Below, one piece after another: positions 36,436 to 49,000 of a DNA stretch of 64,000 bases. Within the stretch, counting starts at the first letter, position 1. Each line of letters starts with the position of its first letter. The stretch lies in NCBI GenBank assembly GCA_903813345.2, contig CAIIXF020000004.1, positions 8,513,525 to 8,577,524 of the forward strand, written 5' to 3'. The notes under the pieces were generated by a model, which saw only the letters and a program-made list of their open reading frames with translations, was not told the DNA's origin and made no database searches. A program made the position numbers and the translations under genes. This DNA is from Owenia fusiformis. Lineage: Eukaryota; Annelida; Polychaeta; Sabellida; Oweniidae.

Positions 36436-37731
36436 ATGAGTATTTTTCGACGCAAAAAGACGCTCAATATCACTGAAAAAGACCCCTCGTACAAAGTTGA
36501 GTATTTGGGCAATGTCCAAACAGCTCTTATGAAAGGAGATGGCTGTGTTGACAAGCCAGCGACTGTATTATGGAACAATTATATCAAAACGCCAAATCCT
36601 GGTCTCGACATGAAAATGACAGTTACCGCGAGTGGTCTAAAAGCTTACACTAAGGAACAGGGACTTACTGAATACCGGGCTCATAAAATAAGTTATTGTA
36701 TCGCTCACCCGACATACCCGCGTATGTTTGTATGGGTATACAGGCACGCTGGTAAGAAGATGAAGATCGAGTTAAGATGCCATGCAGTCCTATGCAAAAG
36801 TGAGTCAAAAGCAAAAGCTATGGCAGTTCAGCTTCATGATAAATTAGACCTAGCCCTAAAAGAATTCATGCGGGAAAAAACACGTCGACAAAATGCACGA
36901 CTGAGGATGGAGCGCACTAACAGTTTATCAAAGTCTACTGGACAAGATTTAGCGCTTCTCACAGCTAATGGTGAATACACACAAAATAACAATTTGGCCC
37001 ACCCTGGGCAACCCATACGCAAAAAACTTCTTAGCGCTGGGCAGAATTATAAGCCACCAATCGAGCGATCATTGAGCGCGCCCAAATTAGGAAGCATTAC
37101 TGAAGACATGGAAGAGGAGCTTAACGAACAGAGAATTTCTGCGATTTCATTGGATGATGACGTTCTGATTGAAGTTGATGAGGAACTTGAGGAATTGGAA
37201 TCCGTGTCGCGGAACGGGTCGGTAGAGTCACCAACACACGGCATAGAGTTCGAGATTGGAAATGATATAGAGGCTTTGAAAAAAGAAAAAGATGTTCAGT
37301 ATCATTTGAACAAAAGAAAGGATTCAGATGAGGACAGTTTAAGTTCAGAATCAGGTATTTCTGATCCGGAAAGTCAAAATGGCGGCTCGCCAAAATATCA
37401 TTCCAAATATGGAAATAATAATGACGAGAAAATTCTGAGTAGTAGTGCAACAACAATTTTGACTGCAAATAGTGAAAATGAGGACATCGCTATTATTATA
37501 AGCACCAATCCTAATATGGGCATGGAAGACTCTAGCCCCGGGGTCAGCCCTACCTCCCTTAGCCCCCTGAGTAGTGGACCCTCTACTCCAACCCACACAC
37601 TTGCTACTCCAGATTTAATCAACGGACATGCAAAAATGAATGGAAGTGTGAGCATTCCAAATGGTACCAATATTCCAAATGGTGCCAGTATTCCAAATGG
37701 TACCATAAATGGCACTGTAAAAGCCATGTAA
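36436..37731 (+). CDS. FAM43: FAM43 family protein (PTB/PID domain), 431 aa
   Basis: A single-exon reading frame of 431 residues. Vertebrate FAM43A and FAM43B also have one coding exon. Residues about 10-150 form a phosphotyrosine-binding (PTB/PID) fold: 'DPSYKVEYLGNVQTALMKGDG' near the start (YLGN is the usual PTB strand-1 signature), 'MKMTVTASGLKAY', 'HKISYCIAHPTYPRMFVWVYRH' and 'LRCHAVLCKSESKAKAMAVQL'. The family-specific motif RSLSAPKLGSITED follows at about residues 211-224 and secures the assignment. The rest is acidic and Ser-rich, then S/P/T-rich (about 365-395), ending in IPNGT/IPNGA repeats. PTB domains bind NPxY-type or lipid ligands; the molecular role of FAM43 is poorly known. 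No signal peptide or membrane segment is present, so it is intracellular. Codon use is normal and there are no breaks. Confidence 0.95.
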   Translation: MSIFRRKKTLNITEKDPSYKVEYLGNVQTALMKGDGCVDKPATVLWNNYIKTPNPGLDMKMTVTASGLKAYTKEQGLTEYRAHKISYCIAHPTYPRMFVWVYRHAGKKMKIELRCHAVLCKSESKAKAMAVQLHDKLDLALKEFMREKTRRQNARLRMERTNSLSKSTGQDLALLTANGEYTQNNNLAHPGQPIRKKLLSAGQNYKPPIERSLSAPKLGSITEDMEEELNEQRISAISLDDDVLIEVDEELEELESVSRNGSVESPTHGIEFEIGNDIEALKKEKDVQYHLNKRKDSDEDSLSSESGISDPESQNGGSPKYHSKYGNNNDEKILSSSATTILTANSENEDIAIIISTNPNMGMEDSSPGVSPTSLSPLSSGPSTPTHTLATPDLINGHAKMNGSVSIPNGTNIPNGASIPNGTINGTVKAM

Positions 37732-39705
37732 GGTGCACTTTGACTTGTAGCGGTCATGTTTGATTAAGTTGGTGCCTCAAAAATTCCTTGTCACAAAATA
37801 CAAATGATTATGATTTAAAAATAAATTGAATTTATTTAATTGTAGCAAAGCATTGCATCATGACAAAAAATTTTGTTTCGTAACTTAAACGGAATTGATT
37901 ATATCAGAGGCTCGGACTTAAAAACAATTATCAGCCGCTACAATAACATTACAATATAACATTGCAGTCTAGTTTCCCGATTATAAAAGACTTATGGGAG
38001 CTCTATATATCAGGGGTTTAAAGATGGATGGAATAAGCAGAAAAAATAATAGGGGCCACATTTTGAAATACAAAATGGGATGGTAGAAAGTGGAATCACT
38101 AAATAGTGAAATAGCAAAGCATGACGTTTGCATTCCGAATTGTATAGAAATGCAATAAAATATACTTGTTCATTCAAATTTGAGAGAGAAAGCGTGAAAT
38201 AAGCATGACCATATTAGGAAATGCCATGAAAAAGATGAGGACCAATTGGTCAGATATTGTCCTTGTTTAATATGTAAATTAATTGTCTCCTATGAGTGCT
38301 GTGGATACACTACACTAAAATGTGTTTTACACATGGGTTTATAGAATGTACTGTATATAGGCCAAGGTATTTTAATTAAATGGTTCATGCTATGATACAA
38401 TAATAGGGTGCTAATTTTGAAATATATGTATCACTTGAATAAACCATGGATTACATTTTATGACCTTATTTTGTTAAAAACATCCAAAATATAATGCGCT
38501 AGCTGGTTAAGTCATACTGTACTTCTACTTAATTTTGTGCTACTTATTTTGGTAGATTTTCTGTTTTGAACATTTGGCGACTACTTAATTGAGCGGACTT
38601 GCAATGTTGAAATGTATATAACATACTTTTTGATTGAAATATGAAATATTGAATTTGGTGGCTCCTTCATTTGGCGGACTTTAACAATGATCTGCCAAAT
38701 TAAACAGCCGCCAAATTAAGTAGAAGTATAGTAATTGAGGCATTGTATTTTATCATTCCATTTATTGGACAAGTTAATGTTATGCTAAAGCAGCCACAGT
38801 TGAGTTAAAAGAGGGGTTCAGTTACATGCATTTGGGAGAACTTGAATGTAAAAGTGAAACATGATGACCCCAGGAGTTCTCCCCCCCACTTTCAATTGGT
38901 CAAAGTGGGGACCTTATTACAACTATGTACATGTATTTTCCTCATACTCAATCGGCCAAATAAAGGCCAGTGAGGTGAAAATAGTACACACCTTGGGAAC
39001 TTAGTTTTACATATGTTTAATGTACACTTTCTTCAAAACAGTGCTAACTTAACCTCCCCAATGCCCCATTGAACACTTGTAGCTTGTTTTATTCCGTAGC
39101 ACCAACATGTGTACATAAATAAATAATTTGGATTATTCATTTTTACATTTAAAAAAAAGCTCAATTTGGACAAGGCCAAGGCAATATATTACGTTTCACA
39201 TATATGTACTGTAAAAATTCACCTTATAAACTAAGGATTTGTTTTTGTTAAGTATTGAGTTATATTTAAAGTTGTAAAAATGCAATATATTTTGTGATTC
39301 TGTCAAATATATGTTTATTTTAAATGTATGAATTTGTATATAATTATCTATTTTCACAAGTATATAAAGTATATGTACATATTTAAAAATGTTATTGTTT
39401 TTGGACCCACCTTGTACATTAATTGGTTAAAATATGACAATAAATTACACCCATGTTGTAAAATTTGATCAGTTCATTCAAGCAATTTGGATGAGTTCAT
39501 TTATGTGTCAGAAGATTATATAGGGGTGATAGGACAAGAAGTGCAGTCTATTGTTGAATGTTTCCTCATTTATTATCTATTGCTCTTTCATTCTAAATTA
39601 TTATCTATTGCTCTTTCATTCTAAATAACTTTTACTTTTTACTTTTTTGGATCAGAAATGGGCACAGTGCCCCTTTTGAATAAATAAAAATGTTAAATGT
39701 GTACT
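37732..39705 (+). other. FAM43: Probable FAM43 3' UTR region
   Basis: There is no further coding sequence downstream of the FAM43 stop. Candidate AATAAA signals occur near 37818, 39439 and 39680-39690; the last (GAATAAATAAAAATG) is followed by a T/GT-rich stretch at 39715-39730, so a long 3' UTR is possible. A MITE lies inside at 38515-38733. The true end cannot be fixed from sequence alone. Confidence 0.35.
38515..38733. mobile_element. MITE with TACTGTACTTCTACTTAATT ends
   Basis: Left end TACTGTACTTCTACTTAATT; right end AATTAAGTAGAAGTATAGTA, an inverted repeat with one mismatch. A second layer of similarity (TTGGTAGATT versus AATGATCTGCCAA) continues inward. 'GGCGGACTT' phrases occur inside. 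No coding sequence. It lies downstream of FAM43, possibly within its 3' UTR. Confidence 0.65.
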
Positions 39706-41190
39706 TAAAAAATGCTTTTTTGTTGTGTATCTATAGGAAAGAACCACAAAGGTACGGCCAACCAGTTTATAGCTATGGTAGTGCCATCTATTTCTTGTCA
39801 TCTATTTTTCATGATCTGTTGTCCATTTCTCCATAATGTCTTTTAAACAAATATTCATTTGAGATTTATTTAAAACTTCGATGATGTTTTCTCTTTTGGG
39901 ATCAAATGTTACCCTTTACCTTTTGATGAAATAACATAGAACTTTTATTTCATTGAACTTTGAAATTGAACTATTACTTCATAAAAGCACAGTAGATATC
40001 TCATTTGGGAGACAAATGGAAATACATTTTAACAATATATTTATTTTTTAAAAGTCCTGCATGTTATTTCAGTTACTTTGTTCAGTGTTAAATTAAAGGC
40101 AGAATCTGATCTATAGGGGGTGACAAAATGACAAGCAACATGTATAATTGACCTACCAATCTATTCCTTACAATATCAAATACAATATCTCCCAAAAGAT
40201 TCATGATATGTTATAAATTGGTGAAGTTATTAATGATTCAAAGTGCAGAAATGAGTGAAAAATGTTTAAATTCTCCCAAATAATAAGAATGGTAACCATT
40301 CTTATAGAAAAATAATACATTATTGTAAAAATCTTTAGTTTTCCTGGAATAAAGTATGCACTTTTGTGATTTTTAGAAAATAGACATGACAAGGAATGAC
40401 ATGAGCCAGAAATATTCTAAAATTGAAACAATTTTTTGTTTAGCCTGCTCGCTATATCTGATTCTCTCTTTAACATTCAAATTATTAACTGAGCACCTCA
40501 AATTGGAGAGTTAATTGTTATTTCCAACATAAGGAAAAAATAAAGTTATGATGTTAAATAAGAACACCTCATACCCTGCGTGCAGAGTCTAGTTAAACTA
40601 GAAGCTGAAGACGAAGCCCTCTTTTAAGAAGTGAAGTCAAACGAATGCAAAGGGTAAACACCTCAAAACACTCATCCATTGGATGAATTCTCAATAAATC
40701 ATTAAGACAGCAGAATGATCATTAAGGTCATTGTATGACATATGATTCAAAGTCAAATGTTAAATATAATCAGTTGGAATTGGAAGAAAAGAGATATGTT
40801 AAACACCTGAATGGAACGGATTGATCAGCTTACACCAATATAGAGACCCTCCTTTTGGACTTAAAAAAGTTGAACCCCCTTGGCAAAAGCTGTCTATGGG
40901 TCTGGCTCCATTCTTATTGTAATACATACTGAGAGTTACTCGCACATAATTAGGTTGTATACACCTTTAATTTTCCTCATCCCAGTTCCATCTCAGCTCA
41001 CTTGAAATAGCCTTCATAAAGTGCATCCCAACTGGAATTCATCCATGTTATATTCCTGAGATTCACACTGTTCAACAGCTCATATCATCTTCTAAATAGA
41101 AAGATCATTACCGCCATCTTTCTGTTAACATTAATGTTTTTAAACATTTCATCGTGCAGTAGCACATTTTTGTTAGATTCCGAAAGCAGT
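39706..41190. other. Intergenic sequence, no gene seen
   Basis: AT-rich sequence without a supported gene. The minus-strand frame at 40201-40392 shows no domain. It contains only the micro-MITE at 40572-40656. Confidence 0.45.
40572..40656 (+). mobile_element. Micro-MITE copy 3
   Basis: An 85-bp element TACCCTGCGTGCAGAGTC...GAATGCAAAGGGTA. It is flanked by a perfect 9-bp direct repeat AACACCTCA (40563-40571 and 40657-40665). It has about 10 bp (near GAAGCTGAAGAC) not present in copy 1, matching copy 2 more closely there. Confidence 0.85.
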
Positions 41191-41194
41191 AACT

Positions 41195-41828
41195 ACTACT
41201 CTACTTTACCTAACCCCTAGAAATACATAAGATATTCTGTTTGTCTAATTGTATTGCTTAGTATATTTTTGAAAGTACCTTATTAATATTTAACAGTCAT
41301 CCGATAAACCATTCATAAGGAACAGAAGAGACATAAAAACAAATTTAAACATGACCGTGCTCTATTCAAATTTCTCAACCAATCAGAATGCAGCATAGCC
41401 AATATAGAACGTTCTCTAATTCTCCATAGATGCACGACCATGCTCTATTCAATCTGCAATTTGCATTGTTTTGAGTGACGTCACATCTCAGCTGCACATC
41501 TGGGGCTCTGTCCGGGGATAGCTGTTCTTTCTCTTGCGTATTCTTCCTTCATGCCCGTTCCACAGACACGGCTTTTACTAATTTTTATGTTTGAATCGGA
41601 ATAAATAATGATAGGCCATTCAATATGGTGAAATTCAGCACTCGTTGGACAGAATGTTAGTACAAATGCACTCACCTTCGGTTCGTGCTTTGTACAACAT
41701 TCTGTCCAACTCGAGCTGAATTTCACCATATTGAATGGCCTATCATTATTTATTCCTTAATCACATAATCATTACTAAAAAGCCAAATGGGTTGCTCATG
41801 TACACCAAATGCAGGGTATAGTAGAGTG
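41195..41828. mobile_element. MITE of the CTACTATACC type, split by an insertion
   Basis: Its two halves (about 41195-41344 and 41758-41828) match the intact element at 60357-60574: left CTCTACTTTACCTAACCCCT, right AAATGCAGGGTATAGTAG. A segment of about 413 bp (41345-41757) sits where the intact copy is continuous (AAAACAAAT|..CATAATCATT). Confidence 0.75.
41345..41757. mobile_element. Nested insertion with a 60-bp-arm foldback
   Basis: This segment interrupts the MITE at 41195-41828. Its right part is a hairpin: 41598-41660 (GGAATAAATAATGATAGGCC, CATTCAATATGGTGAAATTC) is repeated inverted at 41695-41757, with a loop of about 35 bp. The left part has 'CATGCTCTATTCAA' twice and a TGACGTCA palindrome at 41476-41483. 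Not coding. Confidence 0.65.
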
Positions 41829-42929
41829 AAGGATTCAATGCCTTTGCCATTCCCTCTCCTTGGGTTGGTTGACCATTTTTATTTCATCGCCAAAAGTGGT
41901 TATGTCAACACCAAATGTGGTGACACGACATTGTTATCTTCAACTCTTGTGAATGGTGTTTGCATTTTGGCATTTAGAGTTCACGTCTGTAACAAATAGC
42001 ATGTTGCGATATTTTGCATGTTAGTTCGCTGTTATCAAGAAGATGTGACATTATTTGATAGCATTGCATCTTCCATCTGTAACAGCTGTTACACTTTGAT
42101 ACCATTTGCAGTTTTACCATTTTGTAACTAATTGTCAATGTTTTGCCTCTGATTGTAATTTATGTAGATAGTCGTTGAAGTTCAATAATTATATGAAAAG
42201 AGGCTTCCAGTTGCCAAACCTTTGGGGGAGTGTACAGGACCTTCTGTTACTGGCCAGGACATGCTTAGTACATAGAAGAACTACATTCTAATACAAGAGA
42301 GCATCAGTTATAATTAAAATTGACCACCTAAACCTGAATGCATTCAACCAATGTTTACATAGAGATACACACATACAAGTGTAAACAGATGAGCATGTTC
42401 AACTTTACTATAATCATGGATACAAAGAGGGGAAAAGATGATAAGTTTTAACTTAAAGTAACTGACCTCATTGTAACATTTTACGTTAAAAAATTGCATA
42501 CAAATGATAAAGTGTAATTACGATAACGGACCTCATTGACACTTTATGATCATTGCGCTTAATTTTGTTTCACCTAGTAAATCATGAACAATTAACAGTG
42601 AAAATAGTGATAATACTAAGAAATATTTTTTTATGAATTTACTCTGTCAAGAAAATATATGGTTTGATATGAAGATAAAATAAACATTCGATATATAAGG
42701 AAATTATGTTGTAGTTTTGGTCATTTTAAATTGTAATGCCGACATCAGCATGACATTCAATACACGCAATTATTGAAAATAATCGGGTGTTGATAATAAT
42801 TAAATACATTAAATCACTTAACAGTTTTTACTTTTTATACCTCTTAACTCGCAACTGTTGAACATCTTCATTGAGCTCTCTATAGATATTAAATATCAGT
42901 TATTTTATTTTGTAACAATTTTAATATTC
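41829..42929. other. Intergenic sequence with one dispersed repeat
   Basis: 41875-42035 is related to 9790-9925. The remainder is AT-rich and featureless. 'GACCTCATTG' recurs twice near 42465 and 42530. No gene supported. Confidence 0.45.
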
Positions 42930-43005
42930 ATATATCTCATTCTTACTTTATTTCCTTCGAAATTAACAAAAGACACATTTAAATCTTCAATCATGTTCTT
43001 CAAAA

Positions 43006-43011
43006 TTTATT
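43006..43011 (-). terminator. Polyadenylation signal AATAAA
   Basis: AATAAA on the minus strand 38 bases beyond the stop codon of the 1795-residue protein gene. A second AATAAA lies near 42946-42951. Either would end a short 3' UTR. Confidence 0.5.
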
Positions 43012-43049
43012 TATCTATACACGACCCTGTGTATTCACAAACAAGGCAA

Positions 43050-46000
43050 TTACAGGTTTAAAAGATCTTTCACTTTATCGACCAATATTCCGACCATGCT
43101 TTCTATGGAATACAACTTTATTTGGAAGGAAAATGTATCATCAGATCGTCCAAGGAACGACACGACAATAGTTCCACCAAATTCACCAGTATTTGCCACA
43201 GCAAGTTCAACATTAAAGCTGATTTCTTTAATATTGATGATACCTCCGAGAGTGAGGCGGGTAATGAAAGAGGCCGCCTTCAAACCGGCCTTCTGCGCCT
43301 CGTTGACGCCATCTAATGCTAGTTGGGCGCCCGTTACAGCGTTCCTGCAAAATCATAAAAATTGGATCAAAAGATAAGATTTCAGTTCTCATGCCTGATA
43401 TTTGTATCCCAAGGAATATATTACTTAAGATAGAAATACATTAGATGAGAAATAGTAAATTGTAGAGAAGTGTAAATTGGCAAAAAATGAAATTGGCAAC
43501 TGGGATGAAAAATGGTCTTGCTTTCAAGAAGTCCAATATTTTATAAAATACATACGTCGATTTTTCAACTAAGAAAGCTGCTGCGTCCATCAATCCCTTT
43601 GCAGCGTTCATTGACTCAGCCAGTCCTTCCATGACCTTTTCCAGTACGATCAGTGTTCCTTTTGCGGCATCGAATAATACGTTGTGTTCCTGGGCCACTT
43701 TGAGAGCGGAATCCGCGGCCCATTGTAAGCCAGAAAGACCCCCTTTCACACCCTCTAATGTAACCCTCATTGTCTAAACAGTTGAAGAATAATTATATTC
43801 CACTAGTTTATGATTAATTATGAAACTATTATGAAATATATTTGAATAACATTATGCCTGTGCATCACATTAACCATATAGCCAAAAAAACTTCTTACTT
43901 TAAATGGTAGCAGGCATGTAGCTCTTGCGGCTTCTTTCGCTGCACAGAAAGTCTCTTCCCTAGCTCGTTCAGCGAGTTCTCTCGCTGGTTCTAAAGGATT
44001 AAATTCGATTCCAAGGAAACGTTTGTCTCTCGCTTTCGCTCTGTTGGCTGAAGTAGAAGTTACATGGAAATCCATTACGATTGAAATGTTGTACACCAAA
44101 TACCTTTTTTTGTGTTTTAGTACCCTTTGCCCTTTCAAATATTAAATCTGTGTACTGTCCAACCGACGACCCTAGATTGCAACAGAGACATATATTGCAA
44201 CAATCATGAATCCCAGCAGAGACAAACAAACCCTTTCTGATCCCAGATGAAATGAATCATAAAATCCATCATAATATAGATGACAATTGTATCACAATAA
44301 AAATTAAAAGTAAAAAAGCTACTTTTTACAGTATTATCAAGATTAACCCTTATGTCTGCAAGGGTCGTGGGGGATATCACGTTACATTGATTTCAATGGG
44401 ATTTCGCGATACCTTCTATCTTTGAAAGTGTGTAACTTCAGTTTTATCATGAATCTAGTTTTATTTGAAAGATAACAGATTATTCCTTAGGGCAGCGAAG
44501 CATTTTTGGCACAAAAAATTATTGTGAAAGAAAAAAGACAAAATGTCAAAAATTTACACCCCCTAGGTCACGTTGACTTCGACTTGACCTATATTGACCT
44601 ACTTTTTTCAAAAAAGAGGTAATTGAATAAGGTTTACAACAATACCAACAATATTGAAATCAGACAAGTAATAAAAAATCGCAGAGGGGGGGGGGGGCAA
44701 ATGACCCTCTCCTTGCGACTTGTTATAAAAAATGTTGCAGACATTAGGTGATAAAGCTTGAAATTAAAAACCTAGATTTTTCCCTAATGCTCCTTCCAAC
44801 TCGAAAAGTTCTAGTTTTAAAAATTATGAAAAATATATAATTTTTTTTTATAAAATCAATTACGTCTTTTTCCTATATATCTTTTCTACTTTCTTTTTCC
44901 TACTTTTCTCTTAATATGCAATGTCAACATTTTCTGCTACAATTGCGTCAGACTTCAATGTCACAAAAATAATGATTTCAAATGAGAATCATTATACAAA
45001 ACAAACTAAACTTTACATTATTGAAAGATAACATTCAAATATTTATCAAAATTCAACACCACTTCAAACTGATGTTGGAAGATTCGGCAATTCACGTACA
45101 CGTTCTTTTTAAAACGTGTAGCTTAACCACCCTATTATCAGCAAAGTGAGTTTAAGCTGGTAATGTTTTTCACAACCAAAACGTGAACGGAAAATATTTA
45201 AGCGATGCATTTATATGGGCGATTGGTCATACGTATAGGTTGGTATTTCGATTTCGTATGCAAGCTTACTCCCTAATGTCAACATACTGTACATTTATTT
45301 ACCACTCACCTAGTGCTGCGTAAACTCGCTTTGTACGAGAATGGAGGAAACTTTTAGAAGATTTGTCATCGAGTCTCACACCTCGCAATAAATCTACAAA
45401 ATACATTTTTTATGGTTTTGAAACGTTATCGGTCCCTAATAATACATGATAAAATATAATTCTGGTAGTGTAGTATTTTCAGAAACTTTAATTTAATATA
45501 ACTTTAATATTATATTATATTACATTATATTAATTATATCATAATATCATATCATATTAATTATATTATATCATATCATATTAATTATATTATATCATAT
45601 TATATTAATTGTATTATATTTAAGGAATAAAGACCAAGATTTTATGATTCATGGCGTATATATGACCTCAAATTTTATTCTGTTCATTGGCAATGGCCAG
45701 AATAAAATTTGAGGTAATATATTTGACATTAATAATAAAATCGGAGTCTTTGTTACGATCTTAATATGATAAACAGACAAGAAACACTACTTTTTGCATT
45801 TTTGACTTTAAGCGGTCATACATACAATATAGACCAGTAAATCAATAGGTTTAGCTATTGTGACGCCATGTATCACATTAGAATATATTATATTACATTA
45901 CATTATATAAGTTATATTATATTATATAATTATAGAAAAGCGAAGCAAAAACAAGCTACAATTAAAAGGTTTTACCTGTATATGTTTTCCTGTTATATAC

Positions 46001-49000
46001 TATATGTATACCACGGCGCAGATTTCCTAAAGAATGTTTAAGATAAAATACATAATATTGTTATAAGGTACATGTGAATACTAAATAAAATAAACAATTT
46101 TTAACAACTTTAGACGACATTTGAAACGGTTAATATTTTTAGATAATCTGCCATAAATGTACATACTGTACTGAAGAAGAAGCTTACAAAATATGAAACA
46201 ATTTCCAAGTTCTATATTAAGCTGTACTGAAGAAGCAACCGCCAAAAATAAACAATTTCTCAGTTTTATTTTTTATTTTAGAAACATGTTTGTCTCACTC
46301 CTTCGACGACGTTTACATCCACCTGGACAAATACGTTCTCCACTTTCAATTCTATTCTGCAAGTCGGTGATCTCCCGCTTTGCAGCATTCAATTTCTCAA
46401 CTTTATCTCTAGCATCTTGCACCTTTTCTTTCCACTCTCTCTCTAAGTTGTCCACGTTACTCTGCTGGTTACCAATCTCTTGAGCTTTCGCATTTATTTT
46501 TGCTTGAATCTTATCAACCTAAAATAATGAGAAGACCTTTGGATATACTTTGTCAGTCACTTTCCCAGATCTGATTATCAATCTCATCCCAGGAAGTTTT
46601 TTAGACATTATGGGATAAAGTGAAGATTTTTATCCCGTACATAAAGCAAATTGCGGGATAGAATATATTCTAAAACAACCTAAAATAATAATAAGAATCA
46701 TTGTATAGACTGCTTTGGTAACTTTGGCCACATGTTAAATGGTGCAAACAATTAGACAGACTTGATCACGACCTTTCAAATTTTACTAAAACAAAGAATC
46801 CAGGATATACTGGTCAGATTCATGAAGTCAACATAATCATAAGACATTTCCATTCTGATGTTCATAATATCTGTCTCACTTTGCATCCCAAAATGTCCAG
46901 AAGGACAGGTAGTAAAGCAACTTCAGTGGTTACCCTGTATTATCGCCGAGTAAACAAAATTTCTTACATCAGCCTTCTTATTACGAAGATCATCAGCGGC
47001 GTCCCTCAACGTTTCCTTGGCCGAATTAAGTTCTCTTTCAGCTGCATCGAAGGCTGCAGTTGCTTTTTTACTAAGATCATTGATGGCACCCGTTACTTTG
47101 TTCTTCAAATTTTCCAGAAGTGTTTGCTTAAAGGAACCAGCCACTGAAAACTTTGCAGTGGCCAAGGAGGCATAATTAGCAGTAATGTTAAGTTGGGCCT
47201 CAAAGAGATTCAAGAAACTACCCCCAATCTCAAAGTGAATCCCCCGTTTATCAATCGTTATATTCACAGAGGCACATATTTTAAGCACACATACTTTTCC
47301 CTGAATATCAATTGTGGCTCTAGGAGGGTTCCATCCAACGTCTACTAACAATTCCGGGCCAGATTTACCGTCACCGTCAATACTGATGAGATTATTCCCA
47401 ATGTCAAACCTGTCGACCATTACCAATATGTAAATACCATTGATGTCCAAGCGCATAGTACTATGGACTTTAAAGCCAAGGATTTGTAATGTACCATTGA
47501 ACCTCACCCCACTGGGAATTGTTACACCATTCGGCAACACCTTTCCAAATTGTGAATACGATACATCAAGAGCGTCAGGGAAACCGATTTCATTCAAAGC
47601 TTGGGGAAGAGTTGGGAAATAGGCAAATGCAGCTAATACAGCTGGGATGGTTAAACTAGAAATTTTTCCCGAGAAATAACTTTCTGATGGGACTATTTTG
47701 TTAAGACCGATATATAAAGATGCGTTAAACAGTTTAGCATCAGGGTCGTCTATCTTACCAATCTGAGCACGGCCCCCTAGATGTAACTCTGAAATGAGAG
47801 TAGGTTCTGGTGTTATGCCTATCTTGATGTTAAGATCACATATCCTTAAGATTGGGATTGTAAAGGGTTTAGTCCAACACCCGACCATTGCCATGCCTAA
47901 AGTTGCGCCTCCAGTTGTAGAAAAACCTATAGCACCACTGAAACTTAATTTTGGTTCATCTATTTTTAAACTGGCTATAAGTGCAACCTCGACCATCGGT
48001 GGTCTTACAATGACCCTGAACCCAATCCCTGATAGATTGAATCCTTGGACAATTTCTATATCCCTTGGTATTGTAACCTCAAGTAGAAGATCATTTATTG
48101 CAAGGCGCCCTTTGATAATTAGTGTGAAATCCAAACCAAACTTTTTAAAAACTCCACAGACGATATCACCCGAACAATCCTCTGGGAGTTTTATCTCTGC
48201 CACTAAGCTTACCCCATCAAGTATGTTAGTATCACCTAACATAGGAAGTTTGAACCTTAAATCACTCCTACCAATGCTAGGTATTTCATGGGTGGATGTA
48301 ACGAATCCTATACTACTTTCGTCAAATATTCTACTTCCTGGAATAGAGGATATATCAACCTTACCCTTGGTGAGTTTATCTATCACACTACTAAGCTTTG
48401 TCCTTTCAAGTACCACACCAAGAGTCATAAGCATGGCGCCATTCACTTTACCTCCTAGCACCTCTACTTTAGATGCATCAAAATTCCCTATCACTGCTGT
48501 GCCACTCACCCTTGCCCCAAAGTTTTTCCCTATCAACACTTCAAAACATGGATTTTCAATGGAAAAGGTTTGGAAGGCATCTGCAACGAAATCGGGAAGA
48601 AACGACGCAGCAAACTTCGCCATGACCTTTCCCACTTCAAGTGGTCTTTCCGAACAGGCAGAAGCAAGAAATTCTGAAGCACCGGACGGTTTACTAATAG
48701 TCAACTCAATGGGATAATCCCTGATAAGCCACGTGCCACTTGCTTGGAAGCTTAATGTCCTGGGCTTACTTAATCCTATGACGAACTCAACCTGAGGTTC
48801 CTCGATCTCAAACACATGTTCTACTATAGTTATGTCATCTTCAAGTATTACTGGTATAGTAAGCTCATTCAGGTCACCATTGTAGTTCATATTTGAGAGA
48901 CCCCTATTGAGAAAAGATGCTAAAGGAAAGCCAGGAGGAAGTTCAAGGTTAATCGAGTCTAGGAGTTTGTTAATGATACTCTCAATGTCAAGTTGAGGCC

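Noticed and set aside
43818-44138. 106-residue frame starting at 44138 taken as its own gene
   Set aside because: Only 43899-44047 is coding; acceptor CAG|CC and donor AAA|GTAAGA join it in phase to the exons at 45310 and 43773.
47794-48717. 307-residue plus-strand frame
   Set aside because: Antisense shadow of the giant exon of the minus-strand gene, whose frame is longer and joins correctly with its neighbours.
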